Positions 1-8,159 of a stretch of 64,000 bases of DNA are shown here, piece after piece. The stretch comes from Cryobacterium melibiosiphilum (GTDB lineage: Bacteria; Actinomycetota; Actinomycetes; Actinomycetales; Microbacteriaceae), in the NCBI RefSeq assembly GCF_003602235.1, contig NZ_QZVS01000087.1, forward strand, positions 1-64,000, read 5' to 3'. Numbering within the stretch: position 1 is the stretch's first letter; every line of letters starts with the position of its first letter. The notes beneath the pieces were generated by a model. The model saw only the letters and a list, made by a program, of their open reading frames with translations, searched no databases and was not told the DNA's origin. The position numbers were made by a program, and so were the translations under genes.

Positions 1-683
1 CGGGCGGTGAGTGCGGGGTCGTCGGCGAGCACGGTGCCGGTGCCGACCAGGATCGCGTCGGCGGCGGCGCGGCGGCGGTGCACGTCGAGGCGGGCGGGCG
101 TGCCGGTGATCCACTGGCTGGTGCCGTCGCTCGCGGCCGCGCGGCCGTCGAGGCTCGCCGCCCATTTCACGGTCACGAAGGGGCGACCGAGGCGGGCGGC
201 GACCAGCCAGTCGCCAAGAAAGGCGGTGCCGTCTGCCTCGAGCAGGCCGCCTCGCACGTCGATGTCGGCGGCCCGCAGGGTCTTGGCGCCTCCGGAGGAG
301 TGCCGGCCGGGATCGGCGACCGCGTAGACGACGCGGGCGACGCCGGCGTCGATCAGTGCCTGGGCGCACGGGCCGGTGCGACCGGTGTGGTTGCAGGGTT
401 CGAGGGTGACGACGGCGGTGGCGCCGCGGGCAGCGTCGGGGCCGTGCTGCGCGACGAGGTTACGGAGCGCGTCGACCTCGGCGTGTGGGGTGCCGGCGCC
501 GCGGTGCCAGCCCTCGGCGAGCAGCGTGCCGTCCGCGCGCAGCAGAACACAGCCGACGCGCGGGTTGACGCCGGTGGCGGGGCCGTTGGCGGCCAGCGCG
601 AAGGCTCGGCGCATGGCGGCTTCGAGCGGGGCGTCGGGCAGGGCCTGCGGCGCGGCGGCGGCAACTGGGGCCATCTGCTTCAT
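1..683 (-). CDS. ribD: Riboflavin biosynthesis deaminase/reductase RibD (3' end beyond window)
   Basis: Bifunctional enzyme that deaminates the pyrimidine formed from GTP and then reduces its ribose side chain during riboflavin synthesis in the cytoplasm. Reading the minus strand from the ATG at 683 (an alternative in-frame ATG lies at 674) gives a deaminase domain with the zinc motifs PHAEVDAL and TLEPCNHTGRTGPC. The start of the reductase domain follows (PFVTVKWAASLDGR, then DAILVGTGTVLADDP). The remainder of the reductase runs off the left edge, so the gene is partial. An FMN riboswitch precedes it, so FMN should repress expression; this position is usual for the first gene of a rib operon. 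The ribosome site (GAGACGGG) is weak. The family call is very safe; only the exact start is uncertain. Confidence 0.95.
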   Translation of the reverse strand, partial: MKQMAPVAAAAPQALPDAPLEAAMRRAFALAANGPATGVNPRVGCVLLRADGTLLAEGWHRGAGTPHAEVDALRNLVAQHGPDAARGATAVVTLEPCNHTGRTGPCAQALIDAGVARVVYAVADPGRHSSGGAKTLRAADIDVRGGLLEADGTAFLGDWLVAARLGRPFVTVKWAASLDGRAAASDGTSQWITGTPARLDVHRRRAAADAILVGTGTVLADDPALTA

Positions 684-725
684 CCCGTCTCGGTTCGTCG
701 GTTGACGAACTCCGGGGGATTTTTT

Positions 726-767
726 GGGTTCGTGCGTGCCGAACCCGCCGAACGGCCCATTTGGGCC
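726..767 (-). promoter_or_regulatory. Hairpins between FMN aptamer and ribD (candidate expression platform)
   Basis: Two short inverted repeats lie between the aptamer and the start codon: GGCCCA/TGGGCC (754-767) and GGGTTCG/CGAACCC (726-746). On the ribD strand the second stem is followed by A residues, not U residues, so it is not a classical terminator. Control of translation initiation is therefore more likely than termination. This is inference from position and pairing only. The rest of the 684-992 gap is leader and promoter sequence with no gene that I can see. Confidence 0.45.
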
Positions 768-782
768 AATCGACTCGTGCGC

Positions 783-922
783 CTCTCATCCGGACTTTAA
801 CCGTCGGTGCTGGAATTTCACCAGCTCAACCGGCCGGTGAGTGCCCTCTTCAGGATTCTCACACAGCGCGGGTCGCGGACTTTCACCGCCGGTTCGGATT
901 TACACCGACCCCGGAGCACGTT
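783..922 (-). promoter_or_regulatory. FMN riboswitch (RFN element) upstream of ribD
   Basis: On the minus strand the segment contains the conserved pieces of the RFN aptamer in order: GGGGTCGGTGTAAATCC, ACCGGCGGTGAAAGTCCGCGACCC, a variable stem, then GGTGAAATTCCAGCACCGACGGT and AAAGTCCGGATGAGAG. This matches the six-helix FMN-binding fold known from rib leaders. It ends about 100 bases upstream of the ribD start, so FMN binding probably controls ribD by termination or ribosome-site masking. Confidence 0.95.
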
Positions 923-992
923 TCTTACTCTCTGTTATAACGCAACAACCTGTGTCCCGAGTAATTCCCGTGCACATCCGTTCAGATGACCG

Positions 993-1973
993 TCAGGAAA
1001 GCGGCGACTCCAGCAACGCCCGGGCGGTGCCCTCGTCGAGGAACAGGTCCGTGATCAGGTCGGCCCGCAGCGCGCCATGCAGGCTCGGCAGTTTGGAACT
1101 GCCTGAGACCACGCAGATGCGGCGCGGGGTGCGGCGCAGTACCGCGAATTCGGGACCGGAACTGCGTTCATTCAGGGCGATGCCGTCGGTTGAGCCGTCG
1201 GCCCGAAAGAACACCGTCGCCACGTCGCCCACTACGCCGGCGTCGCTGAGTGAGGCGTAGTCGGCCTCGTCGAGGTAGCCGCCGGCATAGACGTGGCTGG
1301 TGACCTCGCTGAAGGGGGATCCGAGGCCGAACAGGGCCACGTTCATGCGGCCCTGGATTTCGAGCAGGCGGCTGACACTGCGCTCGCGCCAGAGGGCCTG
1401 CTTGGTGGCCGGGTCGTCGAAGAACGCCGGCACCGGGAACTGCTGCACGTGGGCGCCGAAGGCGGTGCCGAACCGGCCCAGGATCTCGCTCGCGTAGGCG
1501 AGGCCGGTGGTGCGCATGTTGCCGGCGCCGTTGAGCTGCACGATCTGCGAATTGTGGGTGGCCTTGAGAGTCACGTGCCGGCTGATCGCGTTCATCGTCG
1601 AGCCCCAGGCCACGCCGAGGGTCATGTTGGAGTCGAAGTACTGCCCGAGAATTCGTGCAACCGAGAGCGCCACGCGCTCCAATCGGTCGACGTCGCTCGC
1701 ATTGTCGGGCACCGGCACGACGTGCGCGGTGACGTGGAATCGATCGAGAATCTCCTTCTCGAGGCGGCTCGGAGCGTCGAGCGGAGAGCGGATCTGGATG
1801 TCGACGAGACCGCTCGCCCGGGCGTGGCTGAGCAGGCGAGACACCGAAGAGCGGGAGGTGTGCAGTTCGTGGGCGATGGCATCCATCGTCAGGTCCTGCA
1901 TGTAATAGAGGTGCGCGGCGGTCAGGGCGTCGCGGGTGCGGTCGCTCGGGGATGCGTCGTCAGCATGGCTCAT
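993..1973 (-). CDS. SorC-family sugar-binding transcriptional regulator (probable glycerol regulon control)
   Basis: Protein of 326 residues. The N-terminal ~60 residues form a helix-turn-helix (MDAIAHELHTSRSSVSRLL), followed by the large SorC-type sugar-phosphate-binding domain (GVAWGSTMNAI near residue 125 and the later VVGDVATVFF and VVSGSSK segments). Members of this family bind a phosphorylated sugar or polyol and repress a neighbouring catabolic operon. The ATG at 1973 has a good ribosome site (AGGAG). The gene is divergent from glpD, with glpF and glpK beyond, so control of glycerol genes by glycerol-3-phosphate or a related metabolite is the natural inference. The ligand is not shown by the sequence. 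Confidence 0.88.
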   Translation of the reverse strand: MSHADDASPSDRTRDALTAAHLYYMQDLTMDAIAHELHTSRSSVSRLLSHARASGLVDIQIRSPLDAPSRLEKEILDRFHVTAHVVPVPDNASDVDRLERVALSVARILGQYFDSNMTLGVAWGSTMNAISRHVTLKATHNSQIVQLNGAGNMRTTGLAYASEILGRFGTAFGAHVQQFPVPAFFDDPATKQALWRERSVSRLLEIQGRMNVALFGLGSPFSEVTSHVYAGGYLDEADYASLSDAGVVGDVATVFFRADGSTDGIALNERSSGPEFAVLRRTPRRICVVSGSSKLPSLHGALRADLITDLFLDEGTARALLESPLS

Positions 1974-1980
1974 GGTGCTC

Positions 1981-2001
1981 CTGCACGTATGTTCATTGAC
2001 A
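1981..2001. promoter_or_regulatory. Candidate promoter/operator in regulator-glpD divergent region
   Basis: The 134-base gap between the regulator and glpD holds CTGCACG (1981-1987), which recurs as a perfect palindrome CTGCACG-AA-CGTGCAG upstream of glpF (4048-4063), and a TTGACA box (1996-2001) facing glpD. No clear -10 box lies at the standard spacing, so the promoter call is tentative. The shared heptamer makes this a possible regulator site. Confidence 0.35.
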
Positions 2002-2107
2002 GTGAAATTTTGTGTGGGCCTGTAAGGATGAATCTATTCACAACGGATGCCGCGGTGCAAACCGAGCGGCCCTTTCGTTTTTCGTGACCAGACAAGGTGC
2101 GTGACCA

Positions 2108-3850
2108 GTGCAGCTCAACAACCCGACCCCGACCCCCGCCGCAGCCGAAAATATCCAGAACCGTCCGAACGCGACCGTGCTCATCATCGGCGCCGGCATC
2201 AACGGCATCGCCACCTTCCGCGACCTCGCGCTGCAGGGCGTATCCGTAGCGATCGTGGACCGCGGGGACTTCGTCTCGGGGGCATCCGCTGCCTCGAGCC
2301 ACATGATCCACGGCGGCGTGCGCTACCTCGAAAACGGCGAGTTCCGCTTGGTCAAGGAGTCGGTCACCGAGCGCAACGGGCTGCTGAAGATCGCGCCGCA
2401 CTACGTCAAGCCGCTGCAGACCACGATTCCGATCTTCTCCACCTTCTCCGGAGTGATGGCCGCGCCGCTGCGGTTCGTCACCCACAAGCAGGGCAAGACG
2501 CACGTCGAACGCGGCGCCATGCTGATCAAGCTCGGCATGATGATCTACGACTCCTTCTCGCGTGACGGCGGCACCGTTCCCCGGCACGAGTTCACGGGCC
2601 GCAAGCGGGCGCTCGCCGCCCTGCCGCAGTTGAACCCCACGCTCAAGTACACGGCGACCTATTACGACGCCGCGATGCACGACCCGGAGCGCCTCGCCCT
2701 CGACGTGCTGCGCGACGGCCTCGACGCCGGCACCCACGCCCGTGCGGCCAACTACGTGGAAGCCATCGGCATGGACGAGAACGGCGTGCGCCTGCGCGAC
2801 ACCGTCACCGGCGCCGAGTTCAGCTTCGCCGCCGACGTGGTCGTCAACACCTCCGGCCCCTGGACCGACCTCACCAACGAAGCCCTCGGCCAGGGCAGCA
2901 CGTTCATGGGCGGCACCAAGGGCTCGCACGTGGTGCTCGACAACCCGGAACTGCTCGCCGCGACCGGCGGCCGTGAGATCTTCTTCGAGCACGAAGACGG
3001 CCGCATCGTGCTGATCTACCCGCTCAAGGGCCGGGTCCTGGTCGGCACGACCGACCTCGAGCACGACATGAACGACCCGATCCGGGTGACTGAGCCCGAG
3101 ATCGACTACTTCTTCGACCTCGTGAAGACGGTCTTCCCGACCATCGCCGTCGACCGCTCGCAGATCGTCTACCGCTTCTCGGGCGTGCGCCCGCTGCCCC
3201 GCCACGACGACGAGGCCCCCGGCTTCGTCAGCCGCGACTACCGCATCGAGCAGGCACCGCTCGCCCACCGCACCGGCACCCTGCTCAGCCTCGTCGGCGG
3301 CAAGTGGACCACCTTCCGCGCGCTGGCCGAGAACCTCAGCTCGCAGATCCTCGAGCTCGTCGGCGCCGAGCGCACGGTCTCGACTGAGGGCCTCGCCATC
3401 GGCGGCGGCAAGGGCTTCCCGGCGACGGATGCCGCCCACCTCGTGTGGGTCACCGCCCACGGCGACGAGATCGGTCGCGAGCGCGCGAGTGAACTGCTGG
3501 CCCGCTACGGCACCCGCGCCGAGCTCGTGATCGACTTCATGACCGAGCCTTCGGCCGAACCGGCGGATGCCCCGCTCGTGCACGCGCCGAGCTACAGCCG
3601 CCGCGAGATCGAGTACCTGGCGGCGACCGAGTCGGTCGTGCGCCTGATCGACGTGCTGCTGCGCCGCACCTCGATCGCCTTCGTGGGCGGGGCAACCACC
3701 GCGGTCATCGAGGAACTCGCCGACGTGGTCGCGCCGGTCCTCGGCTGGGACGCGGCCCGCCGTGCCTCCGAGGTCGACAACGCCCGCGGCATTCTCACCG
3801 ACGTGCACGGCATCACGCTCAGCCCGGTCTCGGCCCCGGTCTCCGCGTAG
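2108..3850 (+). CDS. glpD: Aerobic glycerol-3-phosphate dehydrogenase GlpD
   Basis: FAD enzyme that oxidises sn-glycerol-3-phosphate to dihydroxyacetone phosphate at the membrane and passes electrons to quinone. The 580-residue protein has the N-terminal dinucleotide fold (VLIIGAGINGIATFRDLAL), the family signature around SSHMIHGGVRYLE (residues ~65-77), the FAD/substrate region KGSHVVLD and the C-terminal GlpD domain. Length fits actinobacterial GlpD. The start is GTG at 2108 with AAGGTG about ten bases upstream. It is divergent from the SorC-type regulator. glpF and glpK follow about 320 bases downstream, after a palindrome and a terminator-like hairpin, so glpD may be a separate transcript within the same regulon. 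Confidence 0.96.
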   Translation: MQLNNPTPTPAAAENIQNRPNATVLIIGAGINGIATFRDLALQGVSVAIVDRGDFVSGASAASSHMIHGGVRYLENGEFRLVKESVTERNGLLKIAPHYVKPLQTTIPIFSTFSGVMAAPLRFVTHKQGKTHVERGAMLIKLGMMIYDSFSRDGGTVPRHEFTGRKRALAALPQLNPTLKYTATYYDAAMHDPERLALDVLRDGLDAGTHARAANYVEAIGMDENGVRLRDTVTGAEFSFAADVVVNTSGPWTDLTNEALGQGSTFMGGTKGSHVVLDNPELLAATGGREIFFEHEDGRIVLIYPLKGRVLVGTTDLEHDMNDPIRVTEPEIDYFFDLVKTVFPTIAVDRSQIVYRFSGVRPLPRHDDEAPGFVSRDYRIEQAPLAHRTGTLLSLVGGKWTTFRALAENLSSQILELVGAERTVSTEGLAIGGGKGFPATDAAHLVWVTAHGDEIGRERASELLARYGTRAELVIDFMTEPSAEPADAPLVHAPSYSRREIEYLAATESVVRLIDVLLRRTSIAFVGGATTAVIEELADVVAPVLGWDAARRASEVDNARGILTDVHGITLSPVSAPVSA

Positions 3851-3878
3851 CCCGCGTCGGCGTCTCGAGGTCGGCTCG

Positions 3879-4001
3879 CCGGGTTTCGACCAGCGCGCTG
3901 CGCGCGCAGGCTCAACCAGCGGAGGTTTCCCATCCGCTGGTTGAGTAGCGGGCACGCCGGTTACTGAGCCGGCCGAAGTGCGCGCGCGTATCGAAACCCG
4001 G
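3879..4001. repeat. Large imperfect palindrome of a dispersed Microbacteriaceae-type repeat
   Basis: Outer arms CCGGGTTTCGA (3879-3889) and TCGAAACCCGG (3991-4001) are exact inverted copies. Inner arms CTCAACCAGCGGA (3911-3923) and TCCGCTGGTTGAG (3933-3945) are also exact and flank a nine-base loop. Between them lie GC-rich stretches of alternating C and G. From memory, GGTTTCGATACGC...GCTACTCAACCAGCGG elements are scattered in intergenic regions of this family. Placed just after glpD, the element could end or stabilise that transcript. Confidence 0.7.
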
Positions 4002-4047
4002 TGGGCCGAACTCCAGACCCGACCCGGCGCTCCTGTCGCAACACGAT

Positions 4048-4063
4048 CTGCACGAACGTGCAG
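4048..4063. promoter_or_regulatory. Perfect 16-bp palindrome, candidate operator upstream of glpF
   Basis: CTGCACGAACGTGCAG is a two-fold symmetric site about 105 bases before glpF. Its half-site CTGCACG also occurs at 1981-1987 upstream of glpD. It is a plausible binding site for the SorC-type regulator; this is inference. Confidence 0.4.
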
Positions 4064-4113
4064 CCATTTCGCCCCCATCGGCCATTTCGCGCGGCTACGG
4101 TTTTAACACCAAG

Positions 4114-4146
4114 CGGTTTCACAGTTTCGTGAAGCCGTGTTTTTTT
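4114..4146 (+). terminator. Hairpin plus T-tract between glpD and glpF
   Basis: CGGTTTCAC (4114-4122) pairs with GTGAAGCCG (4129-4137) with one mismatch. A run of seven T (4140-4146) follows two bases later. This is a normal intrinsic terminator shape. It could end glpD transcripts or act as an attenuator in the glpF leader, since it lies 24 bases before the glpF start. Confidence 0.55.
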
Positions 4147-4169
4147 GCACTCCCCTCTGAAAGGTCAAT

Positions 4170-4928
4170 GTGGACAATCTCGGTGCAGTATTTCTGGCGG
4201 AGGTCGTGGGAACGGCCGTACTCGTCCTACTCGGCTGTGGCGTCGTCGCCAACGTCGCCCTCGCCAAGACGAAGGGCTCGGGCGGTGGCTTTCTCATGGT
4301 CACCTTCGGCTGGGGCCTTGCCGTCTACGCCGGCGTCATCGTCTCCTCCAACTCGGGCGCCCACCTCAACCCGGCCGTGACCCTCGGGCTCATCACGAGC
4401 GGCGCGACCGAATTCGGCTCCGGCGTTCCGGTCAACGCCCTGTCGACCCTCGCCTACATCGCCGCACAGATGCTCGGAGCGATCATCGGAGCAACCGCTG
4501 TCTGGCTCGCCTACAAGCAGCACTTCGACCAGGAACCCGAAGCCGCCAACAAGCTCGGCGTCTTCTCGACCGGACCTGCCATTCGCAGCTACGGCTGGAA
4601 CCTCGTCACCGAGATCATCGGCACCTTCGTGCTCGTCTTCGTCATCATCGGCTTCGGCCGCGCCGGAGAAGCCGGCGGACTCGCGGCGCTCGGCGCACTG
4701 CCCGTCGCCCTGCTCGTCATCGTGATCGGCACCTCGCTCGGTGGCCCGACCGGCTACGCGATCAACCCGGCCCGTGACCTCGGCCCGCGCATCGCGCACT
4801 TCTTCCTGCCGATCAAGGGCAAGGGCAGCTCCGACTGGAGCTACTCCTGGGTGCCCGTCGCCGGCCCGATGATCGGTGGCGCCATCGCCGGATTCGCCGC
4901 TCCCGTGCTGATGCCCATCCTGGGCTAA
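4170..4928 (+). CDS. glpF: Glycerol uptake facilitator GlpF (aquaglyceroporin)
   Basis: Membrane channel of the MIP family, 252 residues with six hydrophobic spans. Both pore signatures are present: HLNPAVTL near residue 70 and [13 protein letters not shown] near residue 195. The Asp right after the second NPAR is the mark of glycerol facilitators as opposed to water channels. The GTG at 4170 has GAAAGG five bases upstream; an ATG two bases earlier is in another frame. glpK follows after 91 bases, so import and phosphorylation are probably co-transcribed. Confidence 0.95.
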   Translation: MDNLGAVFLAEVVGTAVLVLLGCGVVANVALAKTKGSGGGFLMVTFGWGLAVYAGVIVSSNSGAHLNPAVTLGLITSGATEFGSGVPVNALSTLAYIAAQMLGAIIGATAVWLAYKQHFDQEPEAANKLGVFSTGPAIRSYGWNLVTEIIGTFVLVFVIIGFGRAGEAGGLAALGALPVALLVIVIGTSLGGPTGYAINPARDLGPRIAHFFLPIKGKGSSDWSYSWVPVAGPMIGGAIAGFAAPVLMPILG

Positions 4929-5019
4929 GCCTGCCGACGTATCCTGTCGCCCAGACATCAGTTCCCGCACGTCCCGCTCGTCTCCACCGCAACACACCAT
5001 CGCAACAAAGGAGTTCTCA

Positions 5020-6534
5020 ATGGCTAAGTACGTTCTCGCGATCGACCAGGGCACGACCAGCACCCGGGCGATCATCTTCGACAAGGCCGGGTCGATCATC
5101 TCAACCGGTCAGCTCGAGCACGAGCAGATCCTGCCGCGCGCAGGCTGGGTCGAGCACGACCCCCGCGAAATCTGGAACAACACCCGTGAGGCCATCGGCC
5201 AGGCGCTAGCAAAGGCCGACATCACCCGGCACGAGATCGAAGCCGTCGGCATCACCAACCAGCGTGAAACCGCCGTCGTGTGGGACAAGAACACCGGCAT
5301 CCCGGTCTACAACGCCATCGTCTGGCAGGACACCCGTACCCAGGACATCGTCGACCGCCTCGCTGCCGACGGCGGCATTGAGCGCTTCAAGAAGACCGTC
5401 GGCCTGCCGCTCGCGACCTACTTTTCCGGCACCAAGATCGTCTGGATCCTCGAGAACGTCGAGGGCGCCCGCGAGAAAGCGGAGGCCGGCGACCTGCTCT
5501 TCGGCACCACCGACAGCTGGGTGCTCTGGAACCTGACCGGCGGTATCGACGGCGGCGTGCACGCGACCGACGTCACCAACGCCAGCCGCACCCTGTTCAT
5601 GGACCTCAAGACCCTGCAGTGGGACGACGAGATCCTCGCCGCGTTCGACGTGCCGCGTTCGATGCTGCCCGAGATCAAGTCCTCCTCCGAGGTCTACGGC
5701 ATCATCAGCACCCACAGCCTGCTGCGGGAAACCCCCGTCGCCGGCATCCTCGGCGACCAGCAGGCCGCGACCTTCGGCCAGGCCGCCTTCGACCAGGGCG
5801 AGGCGAAGAACACCTACGGCACCGGAAACTTCCTGATCTTCAACACCGGCACCGACATCGTCGAGTCGAAGAACGGCCTGCTCACCACCGTCGGCTACAA
5901 GCTCGGCGACGAGCCCACCCACTACGCCCTCGAGGGATCGATCGCCGTCACCGGCTCACTCGTGCAGTGGATGCGCGACCAGCTGGGCATGATCACGAGC
6001 GCTTCCGAGATTGAAACCCTCGCCAAGACCGTGGACGACAACGGCGGCGCGTACTTCGTGCCCGCGTTCTCGGGCCTGTACGCGCCGTACTGGCGCTCCG
6101 ACGCCCGCGGCGCGCTCGTCGGCCTGACCCGCTACGTGAACAAGGGCCACATCGCCCGCGCCGCGCTCGAGGCGATCGCGTACCAGACCCGCGAGGTGCT
6201 CGACGCGGTCAACGCCGATTCCGGGGTTCCGCTGACCGAACTCAAGGTCGATGGCGGAGCGACCGCAAACGACCTGCTCATGCAGTTCCAGGCCGACATC
6301 ATCGGCGTGCCCGTGGTGCGCCCGGTCGTCGCCGAGACGACCGCGCTCGGCGCGGCCTACGCGGCCGGCCTCGCGGTCGGCTTCTGGAGCGGCCTCGACG
6401 ACCTACGTGCCAACTGGCAGGAGGACGCCCGCTGGGAGCCGACGATGGACCCGGAGGAGGCCGCGCGCCTGCTGCGCAACTGGAAGAAGGCCGTCACGAA
6501 GACCCTCGACTGGGTCGACGAAGACGTGCGCTAA
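5020..6534 (+). CDS. glpK: Glycerol kinase GlpK
   Basis: Cytoplasmic FGGY-family kinase that phosphorylates glycerol to sn-glycerol-3-phosphate using ATP, trapping what GlpF admits and feeding GlpD. The 504 residues match the usual length. Motifs visible are [15 protein letters not shown] at the N-terminus, the glycerol-contacting NQRET region (residues ~84-88), [10 protein letters not shown] near residue 245 and the ATP-binding DGGATAND near residue 410. The ATG at 5020 has a strong AAGGAG site eight bases upstream. It is the last gene of the glp module and is followed by a long perfect palindrome ending in T residues. Confidence 0.97.
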   Translation: MAKYVLAIDQGTTSTRAIIFDKAGSIISTGQLEHEQILPRAGWVEHDPREIWNNTREAIGQALAKADITRHEIEAVGITNQRETAVVWDKNTGIPVYNAIVWQDTRTQDIVDRLAADGGIERFKKTVGLPLATYFSGTKIVWILENVEGAREKAEAGDLLFGTTDSWVLWNLTGGIDGGVHATDVTNASRTLFMDLKTLQWDDEILAAFDVPRSMLPEIKSSSEVYGIISTHSLLRETPVAGILGDQQAATFGQAAFDQGEAKNTYGTGNFLIFNTGTDIVESKNGLLTTVGYKLGDEPTHYALEGSIAVTGSLVQWMRDQLGMITSASEIETLAKTVDDNGGAYFVPAFSGLYAPYWRSDARGALVGLTRYVNKGHIARAALEAIAYQTREVLDAVNADSGVPLTELKVDGGATANDLLMQFQADIIGVPVVRPVVAETTALGAAYAAGLAVGFWSGLDDLRANWQEDARWEPTMDPEEAARLLRNWKKAVTKTLDWVDEDVR

Positions 6535-6554
6535 CCCACCCGCTCTCGTTCCCC

Positions 6555-6620
6555 CGCGAGTGAGCAGTTTCTGCACTTCCCGAGCTCGGGAAGTGCAGAA
6601 ACTGCTCACTCGCGTTTTTT
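6555..6620 (+). terminator. Terminator with a perfect 30-bp palindrome after glpK
   Basis: The two arms 6555-6584 and 6585-6614 are exact inverted copies with no loop, centred on GAG|CTC, and six T residues follow (6615-6620). A stem this long and perfect is unusual for a simple intrinsic terminator. The rest of the 6535-6785 gap holds no gene that I can support. Confidence 0.85.
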
Positions 6621-6785
6621 CGTGGCCTGCAGCCGCGGATGCCGCAACTCGCCCCGGTGCGGGGGCATCCGCTGCCTGTGGCGCGCTGGGGCCACGGGAG
6701 GAGCGGACCCCGGAGAAATGTTAATCCGTCCTCCCCCGGCCGACAGCGGCGCAATCCCTCCTCCGTTCGCTGCGGGCGCCCGAAT

Positions 6786-7535
6786 TCAGGCGAGCAGGGG
6801 CGGCAGCTCCGCGAGGGTCTGAATGCGCAGAACTCCCAGACGGGCGGCCTCAGCGCGGTCGGCCTCGGGCACGGCTGCGGCAGCGGCAGCGGATGCCCCC
6901 TCCCGGTCGAGCCAGATCCCGGTCAGTCCCGCGGCGGCCGCGCCAATCGCGTCCGTGCGCAGGCGGTCGCCCACGTACACCGCGGCATCCGCTGCCACAC
7001 CGGAGAGGGCACAGGCGTGCGCGAAGATGCGCGCGTCGGGCTTGGTGAAGCCGAGCGATCCGGACGCGATCACGTGCTCGAAGCGGCCCTCGAGGCCCAC
7101 GCGCCGAATCTTGTCGCCCTGGAACACCGGATCGCCGTTGGTGATCAGCCCGAAGCGCACCCCGGGCAGCCGCCGCGCCAGCTCGTCCAGACAGGGCAGC
7201 GCATCCGTGTGCAGCCGCCAGCTCGCCCGATACTGCAGAAAGTAGTCGTCGAACCAGGTCGTCGCGGCGGCGTCGTCAAGGGCCACGCCGTGGGCGGTCG
7301 CGAAATCCCGGGCGCGGGCCCGCCGCTGGCCGTGAAAGTCGAGCCGGCCGGCGAGGTAGGAATGGTAGTGCTCCTCCTCGAGCGCATCCCAGAGGGCCGC
7401 AGAGTCGGGCCGGCTCAGGGCCTCATAGGCGCCGTCAACCGCATCGAGGTGCATCAGGATGCCGTCGCTGACCGCGGCGCGGTGCGCGAACAGGGTGTCA
7501 TCGAGGTCGAACAGAACCACCTGCACGGCACTCAC
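6786..7535 (-). CDS. HAD-superfamily hydrolase
   Basis: Probable phosphatase of the haloacid dehalogenase fold, 249 residues. Motif I is VVLFDLDDTLF at the N-terminus, motif II is LITNGDP, the conserved Lys is in GFTKPDARIF, and motif IV is VYVGDRLRTDAIGA. A helical cap between motifs I and II puts it in the YjjG/Gs1-like group of small-molecule phosphatases. The substrate is not evident. The GTG start at 7535 overlaps the stop of the acetyltransferase upstream (GTGA), which supports this start over the longer open frame. The two are probably translated from one mRNA with trpS. Confidence 0.88.
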   Translation of the reverse strand: MSAVQVVLFDLDDTLFAHRAAVSDGILMHLDAVDGAYEALSRPDSAALWDALEEEHYHSYLAGRLDFHGQRRARARDFATAHGVALDDAAATTWFDDYFLQYRASWRLHTDALPCLDELARRLPGVRFGLITNGDPVFQGDKIRRVGLEGRFEHVIASGSLGFTKPDARIFAHACALSGVAADAAVYVGDRLRTDAIGAAAAGLTGIWLDREGASAAAAAAVPEADRAEAARLGVLRIQTLAELPPLLA

Positions 7536-8155
7536 GCGCTGAGCGCCTCGGTGAGCGCCTCGGCCGGCCAGCCAGGCCGACGGCCGCGGTCGTCGCCGGC
7601 GCGCAGCTGGCCCTGCCACGACAGCGGATGCGTGCCGTCGCGGTATGCCGCCACCGACGGCGCCACCCCGGCGTAGCTGAACCCGGCCTTCCAGGCGGCA
7701 CGTGCCGACGCGGTGTTGCCGCGGATGCACTCCCAGTGGACCGCATCGACGAGACCCGTGCCGAACGCCCAGTCGAAGACCAAGCGCTGCGCCTCACCGA
7801 TCAGTCCCTGCCCCCGAAACGGTGCGCCGAGCCAGAACCCGACCGAACCCAGCTGCAGCACTCCGGCCTGTTCGTCAACACTCGGCCCGAGCAACCGCAA
7901 CCCGATGACGCCGAGCAACTCGGCGGACTTCCAACCCGGCGCGCGCAGGGCCCACGTGTACTCCGTGTCGCTGGCCCAGCCGCCCGGCACGTACTCCGCG
8001 AGAAACCCTTCCGCATGCTCGAACTGATACGGCCACGGCACCGTCAGGTACCGCTCGAACGACGGGTCCTGGCAGTACTCGAACACCCGCGCGGCATCCG
8101 CCGCCACGGGCGCGTCGAGGCGCACCAGATCAGACTCCAGCACGACCGGCAGCAT
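7532..8155 (-). CDS. GNAT-family N-acetyltransferase (RimJ/RimL-like)
   Basis: 207-residue protein with the Acetyltransf_3 pattern of ribosomal-protein or small-molecule N-acetyltransferases: LVRLDAPVAADAARVFEY at the start, GSVGFWLGAPFRGQGLIGEA (the acetyl-CoA loop) near residue 120, and NTASARAAWKAGF near residue 160. The ATG at 8155 is chosen because it lies four bases after the trpS stop; the frame is open further upstream inside trpS. It shares a four-base overlap with the HAD gene. The acceptor substrate is unknown. Confidence 0.85.
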   Translation of the reverse strand: MLPVVLESDLVRLDAPVAADAARVFEYCQDPSFERYLTVPWPYQFEHAEGFLAEYVPGGWASDTEYTWALRAPGWKSAELLGVIGLRLLGPSVDEQAGVLQLGSVGFWLGAPFRGQGLIGEAQRLVFDWAFGTGLVDAVHWECIRGNTASARAAWKAGFSYAGVAPSVAAYRDGTHPLSWQGQLRAGDDRGRRPGWPAEALTEALSA

Positions 8156-8159
8156 CCGC

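Noticed and set aside
78..800. 240-codon plus-strand ORF across the ribD region
   Set aside because: It is antisense to RibD, which has clear motifs, and it runs through the riboswitch; it is a GC-rich shadow frame.
1970..4078. 702-codon minus-strand ORF opposite glpD
   Set aside because: It is antisense to a fully recognisable GlpD and has no similarity that I can recognise; long shadow frames are normal at this GC content.
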